From positions 122,495 through 186,494 of the forward strand of contig CAMAPL010000003.1 in NCBI GenBank assembly GCA_945860165.1: a stretch of DNA of 64,000 bases, read 5' to 3'. The DNA comes from Rhizobium sp. Q54. Lineage in GTDB: Bacteria; Pseudomonadota; Alphaproteobacteria; Micropepsales; Micropepsaceae. Under the pieces are notes generated by a model, which made no database searches, had not been told where the DNA came from, and worked only from the letters and a program-made list of their open reading frames with translations. A program made the position numbers and the translations under genes. Below, piece by piece: positions 44,847 through 54,402 of this stretch. The number at the start of each line of letters is the position of its first letter. Positions within the stretch are counted from its first letter, which is position 1.

Positions 44847-46748
44847 ATGACCCGTATCCGGTGTGTTAAGCGGTGGCTGTTTGTAGTCGCGGTGCTGGCG
44901 GGAACTACGGTCCAGGCCCAGCAACCACCCCTCTCCACTTCGACCTGCAATTCCGCAAGCGCCAATCCCCCGGCCTGCACAGCTGTTCGCGGGGACCGCG
45001 CCGATGGCTGGATGGCGCAGGGGCGATCGGAAGTCATGGGGCGCAACGGCATCGTCGCAACCAGCCAGCCGCTGGCGACCGAGGCCGGTCTGGAAATCCT
45101 GCGCAAGGGCGGCAACGCGGTGGATGCTGCGGTCGCGGCCGCCGCCGTGCTCAATCTGCTGGAACCGATGAATATCGGGATCGGCGGCGATCTGTTCGCC
45201 ATTATCTACACCGCCAAGGACCACAAGCTGCATGTGCTGAATGCCAGCGGCATGGCGCCCGGTGGCGCGACGCTCGCCTTCATGAATTCCAAGGGCTATC
45301 GCACCGACCCGAAGAACTGGGGACCGGGATCTGGCATGCCGGCGCGCGGCATTCTCACCGTGACAGTGCCGGGAACGGTGTGGGGTTGGGACGATGCCCT
45401 TAAAAAGCACGGCACCATGACATTGAAGGAAGTGCTGGAGCCCGCCGCCGTTTATTCCACTGAAGGCGTACCCGTGCCGGAACGCGCCGCGTTTGACTGG
45501 AAACTTCCCGTTGCGATGAATGCCAATCCGTCCGACGCCACCAAGTGCTGCACGAAACTGGACCCGGATTCGATCAAGGCCTGGTACATCAACGGCCAAC
45601 CGCCGGAAGCGGGCCAGATTTTCCGTAATCCCGATCTGGCCAAGGCCTTCCGCCTGCTTCAGGCCCAGGGCGCCGACGCCTTCTATAAGGGCGATATCGC
45701 CAAGGCCATTGTCGCCAAGTCAAAAGCCCTGGGCGGCACCATGACGCTGGAGGACTTGGCCGCCTATCGCGGCGAATGGGTCGAGCCAGTGCTCAGCGAC
45801 TATAAGGGTTTCACCCTGGCGGAACTGCCGCCCCCCAGCCAGGGCTTCGCCGCCAACGCGATGCTCAATATTCTGGCCGCCTGTGTGGGCGTAGTTTATC
45901 CGGGCCAGACGCTTGCCTCGCTTGGTCCCAATGATCCGCGCTATTGGCATATGCTGGTGGAAGCCAAGAAGCTTGCCTATGACGACCTGATCGCCATCAA
46001 TGGCGATCCCAATTTCAATCCCGGCCTGACCGCGAAAGTGAAAGAAGTGACCTCGCCCGGATACGCCAAGAACCTGTGCGGCAAAATCAACCCCGCCAAA
46101 GCCGACACGCCCACGCCCGGCCGCGCCAGCGGCAATGGCGACACGATCGTGCTTTCGACCGCCGACCGCTGGGGCAACATGGTCTCTTGGGTGAACAGCA
46201 ATTACAACAATTTCGGCTCTGGCATCACGGTGCCGGGCTATGGCTTCTTCCTGCACAATCGCGGCGGACTGTTCAGCCTCGATCCCAAAAGCCCCAATGC
46301 CATCGCGCCGCAGAAGCGGCCCTTCAATACCCTGGCCGCAGGTTTTGTACTGCAGGGCGGGCGCACGGATGGCCAGATGATGACCTTGCTGCTGATGGGC
46401 GGCGACATGCAGGCGCAGGGCCACGCCCAGATGATGGTCAATATGGTGGATCTGGGCGCGAACCTTCAGGCGTCAACCGATATGGCGCGCTTCCGCCATG
46501 AGCAGCTCAGCAACCAGCTGTTCATGGAATCGCAGCTGGCGGCGCTGATGGGGCCAAGGCTTCAGGCGATGGGACACAAGGTCGTGCCGGTCAATGGCTC
46601 GATCGTCGGCGGGGTTCAGGCGATCCTGTTCACGCCGGACGCGAAGGAACCGCCGCCCGATCCTGCGCGCACATCGCGCAGGCCGATCAATGGCACCTAT
46701 CGCGCCGGCTCGGATCATCGCAAGGACGGCCAGGCTGGTGCCTGGTAG
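44847..46748 (+). CDS. Gamma-glutamyltransferase family protein
   Basis: This exported Ntn-hydrolase of 633 residues transfers or hydrolyses gamma-glutamyl bonds, as in glutathione, after self-cleavage into two subunits. The nucleophile of the small subunit is most likely T433 in GDTIVLSTADRWGNMVSWVNS. Before it lie ATSQPLATEAGLEILRKGGNAVDAAVAAA, GIGGDLFAIIY and GTMTLEDLAAYRGEWVEP. The signal peptide spans about residues 1-24. The ATG at 44847 follows a G-rich stretch and starts the signal; the open frame upstream is antisense to the MsrQ-like gene. A penicillin acylase gene follows 21 bases later. The cysteine-rich insert (CNSASANPPAC, TKCCTK) is unusual. Confidence 0.92.
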   Translation: MTRIRCVKRWLFVVAVLAGTTVQAQQPPLSTSTCNSASANPPACTAVRGDRADGWMAQGRSEVMGRNGIVATSQPLATEAGLEILRKGGNAVDAAVAAAAVLNLLEPMNIGIGGDLFAIIYTAKDHKLHVLNASGMAPGGATLAFMNSKGYRTDPKNWGPGSGMPARGILTVTVPGTVWGWDDALKKHGTMTLKEVLEPAAVYSTEGVPVPERAAFDWKLPVAMNANPSDATKCCTKLDPDSIKAWYINGQPPEAGQIFRNPDLAKAFRLLQAQGADAFYKGDIAKAIVAKSKALGGTMTLEDLAAYRGEWVEPVLSDYKGFTLAELPPPSQGFAANAMLNILAACVGVVYPGQTLASLGPNDPRYWHMLVEAKKLAYDDLIAINGDPNFNPGLTAKVKEVTSPGYAKNLCGKINPAKADTPTPGRASGNGDTIVLSTADRWGNMVSWVNSNYNNFGSGITVPGYGFFLHNRGGLFSLDPKSPNAIAPQKRPFNTLAAGFVLQGGRTDGQMMTLLLMGGDMQAQGHAQMMVNMVDLGANLQASTDMARFRHEQLSNQLFMESQLAALMGPRLQAMGHKVVPVNGSIVGGVQAILFTPDAKEPPPDPARTSRRPINGTYRAGSDHRKDGQAGAW

Positions 46749-46769
46749 AATAAATAAGTACGGGGTGAA

Positions 46770-49181
46770 ATGATGGGTATTACACGCCACTGCCGCCGCA
46801 TTCTGGCGGCTTTGTTGCTGATGCTACCACTTGCGGCCAGCGCCGCCGCGCCGTCGGAAACGCTGTCCCTGCCCGGCCTCACCCAACCGGTGGAGATCAT
46901 CAAGGACCACTGGGGCATCGCCCACATCTATGCCAAGAATGAATCGGACCTCTTCTTTGCCCAGGGATTTAATGCGGCGCGGGACAGGCTGTTTCAGCTT
47001 GAACTCTGGCGGCGCCAGGCCACCGGCACTATGTCGGAAATTCTCGGCCCCAAGGAACTGAAGCGGGACGTGGGAAACCGCCTGTTCCAATATCGCGGTG
47101 ACATGAAGCAGGAACTGGACTGGTATCACCCGGGCAGCGCCGCGATCATCGAGGCCTTTGCCAAAGGGGTGAACGCCTATATCAACCAGACAGAGCAAAA
47201 TCCTGCTTTGCTCACGCCGGAGTTCCGAATGCTGGGCATCAAGCCCGGAAAATGGACACCGGCAGTGGTGATCTCGCGCTTCAATGGCCTGATGCGCAAT
47301 CTGGACGAGGAAATGAATACCGCCCTGGCGGTACGCACCATCGGCGGCGACAAGGTCAAGTCGCTTTCACACTATCAGCCCGCCAACCCCAATCTGACTA
47401 TCGATCCGGCGATTGACGCATCGCTGCTGTCGAAGAATATCCTGGAATATTACAATGCCTTCCGCGCACCGTTGAAATTCACGCCCGACCAGTTGCTGGC
47501 CGGGTATCGCGCGCAAGACGCGCGCAAGCTGGCCAGCATCATACCCTCGCAGCAGGAAATGAGCGACCGGCGAGCCGATATGGGCAGCAACAATTGGGTT
47601 GTCAGCGGCCGGCTGACGGAGAGCGGTATGCCGATGGTGGTGGGCGACCCGCACCGCGTGCAGAAAGTGCCATCACTGCGTTACTGGGTGCATCTCAATG
47701 CGCCGGGCTGGAATGTGATCGGCGCGGGCGAGCCTGCCATTCCGGGCGTGTCCTATGGCCATAACGACCATGGCGCCTGGGGCTACACCATCTACAGCGC
47801 CGACACCGAAGACCTCTATGTCTATGAGATAAATCCGGCCAATCCGCTGCAATACAAATATGGCAATGGCTGGGAAACCATGAAGGTGGTACGCGAAGCC
47901 ATCCCGGTGAAGGGCCGGGCGGCGGAGAATGTCGCGCTGAAGTTCACCCGCCATGGCCCTGTCGTCTTTGAAGACAAGGCCAACCGCAAGGCTTATGCCG
48001 TGCGCGCGGCATGGCTTGAGCCGGGCGGCGCGCCCTATCTGGGCACCTTGCGAATAAATCAGGCCCGGAATTGGGAGCAGTTTTCCGACGCCATTAGCTA
48101 TGCCCGTATTCCCGCCCTGAACTGGGTCTGGGGCGACCGGTCCGGTACCATCGGGTACAACGCCGCCACCATTGCGCCGCGCCGCGAGAATTTCAGCGGG
48201 CTCGTGCCGGTGCCTGGCGATGGGCGTTATGAATGGAAAGGCTTCCTGCCCATCAAGGATCTTCCGCAGGTCCTGAATCCGGAGAAAGGCTTTCACAACA
48301 CCTCCAACGAGTATCAGGTGCCGCCCGGCTATCGGCACTGGGACGCGATTCAGTATGTCTGGACAGACCCCTATCGCGGACGCGCCGTGGCAGAGGTTCT
48401 GGGTTCGGGCAGGAAGTTCTCCGTCGCCGACATGACGGTCCTGCAAAGCAACAATCTCTCGATTCCAGCGCGCAGCATTGTGCCGCTGCTGCGCGACATT
48501 GCGATCCCCGGTCCAGTGAGCCGGCAGGCGGCCGACCGCCTGTTGCACTGGAATTTTTTTCTGGACAAGGATTCGGTTGAAGCTGGCATCTACGAACTGT
48601 TTCAGCGCAGTCTTATAGACAATGTCCGCCCCATTATTGTGCCGGCGGCGGCAAAGGATTTCATTTCGCCGCCCATGACGCGGATCATTGCAGCCCTGAT
48701 GGCGCCGGACGGCAGCTTCGGGGCCGATCCCATCGCCGGACGCAATGCGCTTCTGGTGAAAAGCCTGGACCAGACAGTCGCCGACCTAACCAAACGCTTT
48801 GGTCCCGACATGACGAAGTGGACGCTGGGAGCTTATCACTATGCCCGGATATTCCATCCCATGAGTGATGCGATGCGGCCCGAGCAGCAGGCAAAATTCG
48901 ATGTCGGCAGGCTGCCGCGGGGCGGCGATGCTTACACCATCACGGCGACCGGGGCTGCGGATGTCCAGACCGACGGCGCTTCGTTCAAGATCGTGTCAGA
49001 TACCTATGACTGGGACAATTCCGTCGGCCTGAACAATCCGGGCCAGTCCGGCGACGTCAACGATCCACACTATCGCGACCTCTACGAGATTTGGGCACGA
49101 GACCGGTATTTTCCGGTCTTCTTCTCCCGGCCGAAAGTAGAATCGGTCTCCGAAAAAGTGATCAACCTGACGCCCCGATAG
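46770..49181 (+). CDS. Penicillin acylase family protein
   Basis: This 803-residue exported Ntn-hydrolase is processed to alpha and beta chains. The beta-chain nucleophile is S273 in MGSNNWVVSG. The signal peptide ends near AASAAAP. Other family blocks are DHWGIAHIYAKNESDLFFAQGF, ARDRLFQLELWRRQ, VVGDPHRVQKVPSLRYWVHL (in pieces) and LNWVWGDRSGTIGYN. Relatives cleave penicillins, acyl-homoserine lactones or N-acyl amides; sequence does not decide between these. It forms a likely two-gene transcript with the gamma-glutamyltransferase. Confidence 0.93.
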   Translation: MMGITRHCRRILAALLLMLPLAASAAAPSETLSLPGLTQPVEIIKDHWGIAHIYAKNESDLFFAQGFNAARDRLFQLELWRRQATGTMSEILGPKELKRDVGNRLFQYRGDMKQELDWYHPGSAAIIEAFAKGVNAYINQTEQNPALLTPEFRMLGIKPGKWTPAVVISRFNGLMRNLDEEMNTALAVRTIGGDKVKSLSHYQPANPNLTIDPAIDASLLSKNILEYYNAFRAPLKFTPDQLLAGYRAQDARKLASIIPSQQEMSDRRADMGSNNWVVSGRLTESGMPMVVGDPHRVQKVPSLRYWVHLNAPGWNVIGAGEPAIPGVSYGHNDHGAWGYTIYSADTEDLYVYEINPANPLQYKYGNGWETMKVVREAIPVKGRAAENVALKFTRHGPVVFEDKANRKAYAVRAAWLEPGGAPYLGTLRINQARNWEQFSDAISYARIPALNWVWGDRSGTIGYNAATIAPRRENFSGLVPVPGDGRYEWKGFLPIKDLPQVLNPEKGFHNTSNEYQVPPGYRHWDAIQYVWTDPYRGRAVAEVLGSGRKFSVADMTVLQSNNLSIPARSIVPLLRDIAIPGPVSRQAADRLLHWNFFLDKDSVEAGIYELFQRSLIDNVRPIIVPAAAKDFISPPMTRIIAALMAPDGSFGADPIAGRNALLVKSLDQTVADLTKRFGPDMTKWTLGAYHYARIFHPMSDAMRPEQQAKFDVGRLPRGGDAYTITATGAADVQTDGASFKIVSDTYDWDNSVGLNNPGQSGDVNDPHYRDLYEIWARDRYFPVFFSRPKVESVSEKVINLTPR

Positions 49182-49187
49182 AACCGG

Positions 49188-49889
49188 CTAGCCACCGGCC
49201 TTGCGGAAATGCAGGAGATAGTTCTCCCGAAGGCCAGGCACATTGACCTGTTCGACCAGCCGGAATCCCGATTTCTCGATCTCCGCGATCACGACGTCCT
49301 TGGGCGCACGGACATGGGACGCCGATGCCCCGGTTTTCGCCAACTCCAGGACATAGAGACGGCCATTGGTCTTCAGGGCACGCCGAAGATCGGTGTTCAT
49401 CGTCATGGGAAATTCGAAGTGATGATAGACGTCGGAATGAAAAATCACATCGACCGACGTGTCCGGAAGATTGGTACTGCGGTCGCCGCCCAGCACGGTC
49501 TCCACGTTCTTCAAGCCGTCCTTAGCGGCACTCTGCGCGATGTAAGCAAGGAATTTCGGCGCAATATCGTTGGAATAAACCCTGCCGGTCAGACCGACGG
49601 CCTGCGCGAACAGCCGAGTATAGAGCCCCGTTCCCGCCCCGACATCAGCAACGCGATCGCCCGGCTTCAGCGCCAGCGCCTTTAACACGTCCATTCGCGC
49701 GTTAAAGGCCTCGCGGCTTTCTCCGGTAAACCGGGTCGCCCAACCTTCCACATCAAGTTCGGTACTCTTGAAGTTCTGATTTATGGCAGGCGCAACATTG
49801 GATTCCTGCGCCCAGGAGACGGAAGTAATGCCCGTCATCGCCATGCAGACGGTCAGAAAGAAGGCCGCAATTCTCAGGATCGTTCGCAT
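49188..49889 (-). CDS. Class I SAM-dependent methyltransferase with signal peptide
   Basis: This 233-residue protein starts with a clear signal peptide (MRTILRIAAFFLTVCMAM to VSWAQ). The SAM motif VADVGAGTGLYTRLF (motif I), YSNDIAPKFLAYI, and HSDVYHHFEFP follow. An AAGGATA lies before the ATG. Periplasmic methyltransferases are unusual because SAM is cytosolic, so either the signal is not cleaved, the protein is retained in the cytoplasm, or it binds another ligand. It is convergent with the penicillin acylase gene, 6 bases from its stop. Confidence 0.85.
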   Translation of the reverse strand: MRTILRIAAFFLTVCMAMTGITSVSWAQESNVAPAINQNFKSTELDVEGWATRFTGESREAFNARMDVLKALALKPGDRVADVGAGTGLYTRLFAQAVGLTGRVYSNDIAPKFLAYIAQSAAKDGLKNVETVLGGDRSTNLPDTSVDVIFHSDVYHHFEFPMTMNTDLRRALKTNGRLYVLELAKTGASASHVRAPKDVVIAEIEKSGFRLVEQVNVPGLRENYLLHFRKAGG

Positions 49890-50097
49890 AAACTTATCCT
49901 TGAAGTGATTGACGGTTCAAGCCATAGCACTGTGGCAACTCAATAATTCTCCACGCCAGCATCCGCTGGGGAGCGGGTGCGCAGCTAATGGTGGATTTTG
50001 CTGTAATCACACTATTCGCGCCAGTTGATTTCAGTCATTTATATACTAACAGACTGAGCATTTCATTACCGCTTCAGCGGTCATTTAGAGAATACCG

Positions 50098-50856
50098 TTG
50101 CACACCGACCTTATTTTTTACGCCATCGCTATCCCTGCCGTTGTTCTGATGGGGCTCGCCAAGGGCGGATTCTCGGGTGTCGGACAGATCTCTGTCCCGT
50201 TGCTCGCCACCGTAGTTTCGCCGGTGCAGGCTGCCGCCATCCTCCTGCCCATCCTGCTGGTACAAGATGCCGTAGGCGTCTGGGCTTTCCGGCGGGATTG
50301 GGACGCGCACATTCTCAAGGTCATGGTTCCTGGCGCCGCCGTGGGTATCCTCGCGGGCTACCTGCTGGCATCATGGGTTTCCGTCTCCGCCGTGTTGGCG
50401 ACACTGGGCGCAATATCGATTGTCTTTGCGCTGTACCAACTGTGGGCACGCCGCGCCGCCCGCGCCTTGGCAGCGCCACCTCGCTCGTCCACGATCATGG
50501 GGTTTACCTTAGGGATCGCGTCAGGCTTTACCTCGCAGCTCGCACATGCCGGGCTTCCCCCGTTCCAAATGTGGGTTCTGCGAAAAAGACTTCCCCCCGC
50601 CGCCTTCATAGGAACCGCGGCGCTTTTCTTTGCGATCATCAACTGGGTGAAAGTTCCTGCCTACGCCGCACTGGGCCAGTTCACGCGCGAGAACCTGTTT
50701 GCAGCCCTGACCTTGATGCCCGTGGCCATAGCGTCGACCATTGCAGGGGTCGCTCTGGTACGGCGCGTACCGGCAGAAGGATTTTATACCTTAATTTATC
50801 TTCTGATGATTGCCGTCGGCGTTCAACTAATCTGGAAGGCGATCGGCTTTGGCTAA
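50098..50856 (+). CDS. TauE/SafE family sulfite/sulfonate permease
   Basis: This 252-residue membrane protein has about seven helices and the TauE/SafE pattern: GLAKGGFSGVGQISVPLLA in the first repeat, LGIASGFTSQLAHAGLPPFQMWVL, and FIGTAALFFAIINWVKVPAY in the second. The start is a TTG at 50098, preceded by AGAGAATACC; no ATG is upstream in frame. Members export sulfite, sulfoacetate or related anions. No sulfonate-degradation gene is adjacent, so the substrate is open. Confidence 0.9.
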   Translation: MHTDLIFYAIAIPAVVLMGLAKGGFSGVGQISVPLLATVVSPVQAAAILLPILLVQDAVGVWAFRRDWDAHILKVMVPGAAVGILAGYLLASWVSVSAVLATLGAISIVFALYQLWARRAARALAAPPRSSTIMGFTLGIASGFTSQLAHAGLPPFQMWVLRKRLPPAAFIGTAALFFAIINWVKVPAYAALGQFTRENLFAALTLMPVAIASTIAGVALVRRVPAEGFYTLIYLLMIAVGVQLIWKAIGFG

Positions 50857-51125
50857 GCGGCGCAGACTTGGATCAGCTTTGTTGTTGTTGCGCTTGTTTT
50901 GGCGGAGTCCTGTGACAGTCCTGATGCTGAACCTGCGCGTAAAGATGTCATTGCCTGTCATCGTAAGATTATGAAAAGCCAACTGCACAGTGCCGATGCT
51001 ATTATTAAGGTAGCGGAACACCTCATGATGTTGGCTTGCATGGTGTCCCGAAAGGCACGCGGAGCGGCGAGATGCAGCGTTACAGCTATGGCGGACAGAA
51101 CAGCAAGTGAAATGGCGGACGCGGG

Positions 51126-53258
51126 CTAATCCCCTGGTGGCGGCGTTGTTGATGCGCGCGCCGGCGCGTTGACCACAGGCTTCTCGACCGGTTTGCTCGG
51201 TCCTGCTGATAATCTCAACCCGACGAGACGCCCCGGCATCGGGCCGGTGCAAGCGATGGCGATATATTGCTGACCATCGACGGTGTAGGTCATGGGAGAA
51301 CCTGAGGCGCGGCCGGGCAATGGGACTGCTCCGACCTCCTTTCCGGTTTGCTTGTCGTAAGCCCGCAGCCACCCCCCCAGCCTGCCATCCTTGTCGGTTG
51401 TGGCGGTGCCATCACCCGCAATAATGAGCGTTTTCGTCACAAGTATTCCCACCTTGCCCTGGCTTCCAGTGCGCGGAATTGCCAATCCCTTGAGCGCCGG
51501 ATGATTGCGCACCACATCGGGGGTCTCACCATGCGGGATCTGCCAGACGATCTCTCCCTCGTTCATGTCGTATGCGGTGATGCGGCCGTAAGGCGGCTTG
51601 AATATCGGCAGCCCCTGTACCGCAAGCCGGCCGCTGGGCGCGGGAGCCCTCGAAGCGGCATCCGGGTTTCTCGCCTGCCCTGACATCATCGGCGCGTCGG
51701 TCACGGACGGATCGGCCGGCACCGCACCACGCAGCCCAACCGAGAGGTTGGAGTACATGAACAGCATGTTGGTTTCCGGATCATAGGCGCCGCCAGGCCA
51801 CTGCCCGGCACCGTCACCGGTCGGCGACGAGATCATCGCCAGGGGACGCGGCCATTTGCTGAAAATTGGCGGCGCCCACAGGTTTCCTGTTCGATAGAAA
51901 GACATTATCTTCAGCCCTTCCGCATGCAGTTCGGGCGTGAAGTCCAACAGGCGCGAAGGATCGGACCCGCCTTCGTCGAATGGCGGCGGCTTTGTCGGGA
52001 TCGGCTGGGTGGGAGAATACCATTCCGTGGGCAAGTCGCCCTTGGGAACGCGAACTTCGGGGATCGGCCAGACCGGCTTTCCGGTCGCGCGATCCAGCAC
52101 GAACAGATAAGCGTGCTTGGTGGGTTGTGCGATCGCCTTGATCGCCCTGCCATCCACGGTGATATCGCACAGGATGGGCGCGCACGGGATATCACGATCC
52201 CATATATCGTGATGCACGGTCTGATAGTACCAGACCCGCTTTCCTGTTCTGATATCCAGCGCCGTTATGCAGTCGCCATAGAGATTGGCGCCGTGGCGCT
52301 TGCCGCCATACCAGTCATCGGTCGGCATTTCGGTGCCAATATAAACCAGCCCCAGTTCCGCATCGGCGCTGTTTTGCGACCAGTTGCCCATATTGCCGGC
52401 CACTTCCGCGGAACCGTTTAGCCAGGTGTCGTAGCCAGGCTCACCTTTCCCCGGCATCGGATGGTAGATCCAAAGACGCTTGCCCGTGCGAATGTCATAG
52501 GCGCTGATAAACCCCTTAACATGTCGCATACGCGGTGATGTGGACGGCAGGTGGGCAGCCCCGACCACGATGATGTCGCCGACAACCAGGGGGGTGGCAT
52601 TCAGCCCGATATCGTCGCCCCGACGCTTTCCCGTCACGTCGATGTCTTGCCGTGGATCGACCTTCATCTCCACAATGCCGCCCACGCCAAAGCCGGGGAC
52701 GGGGACGCCTGTTTTCGCGTCCAGGCAGACAAGCTGAAATCCTGGCGTGACATACAGGATGCGCTCCAGCGTCCCATCGGTCCAATAGCTCAGGCCACGC
52801 CCCAGCGGACGGGCCGCGTTTCTGCCCCGCTCGCCCTCGTCGAAATTGAACTTCCAGATCATCTCTCCGGTGCGGGCATTGAGCGCAACCGCGGCGCGGC
52901 GCGTGCCTGCCGTGAGATAAAGTACGCCTTTCACCATCAGTGGCGTGGACTGGAGATTGGGGTCCGGCATCGGACCCAGATTGTCCGGATAGAAATTCCA
53001 GACGGTGCTCAGAGAATTGAAATTCGCCGCGTTGATCTGGTCGAGGGCCGAATAGCGCCAGCTGGCAAGATTGCCGCCATAGGTCCGCCATTCGCCATGC
53101 GACGTATCATAAGGCTGGGTCGGCAGCGGCTCCAGTTTGTCCGCGACGGATTTCTGCATCGCGAGCGGCGTAAGGGCTTCACCGCGCAGAATTCCCAGAC
53201 CAAGCATGGCAGCCGTCCCGCCCATTAGAGTGCCGCGGCGCGTGAACTTTCCAGACAT
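51126..53258 (-). CDS. PQQ-dependent dehydrogenase (quinoprotein), exported
   Basis: This is the fifth eight-bladed quinoprotein of the window, 710 residues from the ATG at 53258. The signal is twin-arginine type (MSGKFTRRGTLMGGTAAM). The domain begins HGEWRTYGGNLASWRYSALDQINAANFN, in pieces, and includes HHDIWDRDIPCAPILCDI, QPTKHAYLFVLDRATGKP and GSPMTYTVDGQQYIAIA. It is closest in style to the tandem pair at 14051 and 16133. An extra Pro/Ala-rich tail (VVNAPARASTTPPPGD) follows the last blade. There is no CXXCH motif. It stands alone between a permease and an IclR regulator, so no direct link to a pathway is visible. Confidence 0.9.
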   Translation of the reverse strand: MSGKFTRRGTLMGGTAAMLGLGILRGEALTPLAMQKSVADKLEPLPTQPYDTSHGEWRTYGGNLASWRYSALDQINAANFNSLSTVWNFYPDNLGPMPDPNLQSTPLMVKGVLYLTAGTRRAAVALNARTGEMIWKFNFDEGERGRNAARPLGRGLSYWTDGTLERILYVTPGFQLVCLDAKTGVPVPGFGVGGIVEMKVDPRQDIDVTGKRRGDDIGLNATPLVVGDIIVVGAAHLPSTSPRMRHVKGFISAYDIRTGKRLWIYHPMPGKGEPGYDTWLNGSAEVAGNMGNWSQNSADAELGLVYIGTEMPTDDWYGGKRHGANLYGDCITALDIRTGKRVWYYQTVHHDIWDRDIPCAPILCDITVDGRAIKAIAQPTKHAYLFVLDRATGKPVWPIPEVRVPKGDLPTEWYSPTQPIPTKPPPFDEGGSDPSRLLDFTPELHAEGLKIMSFYRTGNLWAPPIFSKWPRPLAMISSPTGDGAGQWPGGAYDPETNMLFMYSNLSVGLRGAVPADPSVTDAPMMSGQARNPDAASRAPAPSGRLAVQGLPIFKPPYGRITAYDMNEGEIVWQIPHGETPDVVRNHPALKGLAIPRTGSQGKVGILVTKTLIIAGDGTATTDKDGRLGGWLRAYDKQTGKEVGAVPLPGRASGSPMTYTVDGQQYIAIACTGPMPGRLVGLRLSAGPSKPVEKPVVNAPARASTTPPPGD

Positions 53259-53546
53259 AACGAACCTTCTTGAGATGCCGTTGGCGTCTGCAAACCGCAG
53301 ACTTCTCGCCAATCTATTCAGCGCTGATGCGCGCGCCTAGAGGCAGGCCAGAACCATGCCGAAAAGTTGTGCGGTGAAAACTCATCAGGTGAGAAAACGC
53401 GCTTTGACGTCACTTTGAAAGCGGCATTACTTGGCCAAAAATCCTGGAAAGGGGCCGAAAGAAAGCGAAGATCTATTTCGGCGTCTCCCCTAGCTTCGGA
53501 ATGCATGCCGGGCTTCCTACTCCCCCTCTGGCGGAGCTCGGTTTTT

Positions 53547-54377
53547 CTAGCCATGCGCCTCGGACAGAATCGCGTGCGCCGCAGGCAGCCGCGGTGAGGT
53601 TTCCGGCACCACCGACAGGCTTGGCGGAAATAGCTTGTATTCCAGGGCGCGCGACGCCTCCTTCAAGGCGATTAGCACTTCCGTCTGCCGAAATTCGTCC
53701 ATGCGTTCGGCAGGATCGGTGGCGGACATGGCGGCAACGACGCGTCCATCGGCGTCATGGAGCGGTACCGCAAGGCAACGCATGTCCGCGCGGATCTCGC
53801 GGTCATCCATGGCATAGCCTTTTGCGCGCACCCTCTGCAATTCGTCCCGCAGGACAGTGCGGTCAGTGATCGTGTAAGGCGTCAACGCCACCAGATCGCC
53901 GTCCATTATGAAGCAATCAATCTGGTCTTGCGGCAGGGCAGCCAGAAGAACTTTGCCCAGACCCGAACAGTAAGCCTCCAGCTGCAAGCCGAGGCGCGTA
54001 TGCGGCGAAAGCGATGTGGGCGTGCAAACCTTGGCGATATAGGTGACCATGTTGTCTTCTAGGAGCCCGATGTGAATGGTCAGGTCGAGACGATGGGCGA
54101 GATCGGTAATGATCTTGTGGCTGGCTTCCCGGAGCAGATCACCGATCGCCACATTGTGGGACAGCGAAACTAGGAGCATGCCAGGACGATAACGGCCCTT
54201 GGATCCCCGAACAACCGCGCCAATCTGTTCCAAGGTCTGTATCAGGCGATAGCCTGAAGCCTCGGGAATATTTGCGCGGCGGCTTAGCTCACAACTTGTG
54301 AGCCATTCCAAGCGGTCATGAAACCCCTGCAACATCCGAAAAGCTTTTAAGACGGATTGGTTCTTAGGCGTAGCCAT
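53547..54377 (-). CDS. IclR-family transcriptional regulator
   Basis: This 276-residue protein has an N-terminal winged helix (SVLKAFRMLQGFHDRLEWLTSCELSRRANIPEASGYRLIQTLEQIGAV, in pieces) and the IclR ligand domain with YCSGLGKVLLAALPQ and GYAMDDREIRADMRCLAVPL. IclR regulators sense aromatic or organic-acid intermediates. It lies 25 bases downstream of the aldolase gene on the same strand, so it probably controls, and is co-transcribed with, that two-gene pathway end. Confidence 0.9.
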   Translation of the reverse strand: MATPKNQSVLKAFRMLQGFHDRLEWLTSCELSRRANIPEASGYRLIQTLEQIGAVVRGSKGRYRPGMLLVSLSHNVAIGDLLREASHKIITDLAHRLDLTIHIGLLEDNMVTYIAKVCTPTSLSPHTRLGLQLEAYCSGLGKVLLAALPQDQIDCFIMDGDLVALTPYTITDRTVLRDELQRVRAKGYAMDDREIRADMRCLAVPLHDADGRVVAAMSATDPAERMDEFRQTEVLIALKEASRALEYKLFPPSLSVVPETSPRLPAAHAILSEAHG

Positions 54378-54402
54378 AGATTACCCCCCACGTGTCTGAA
54401 TG

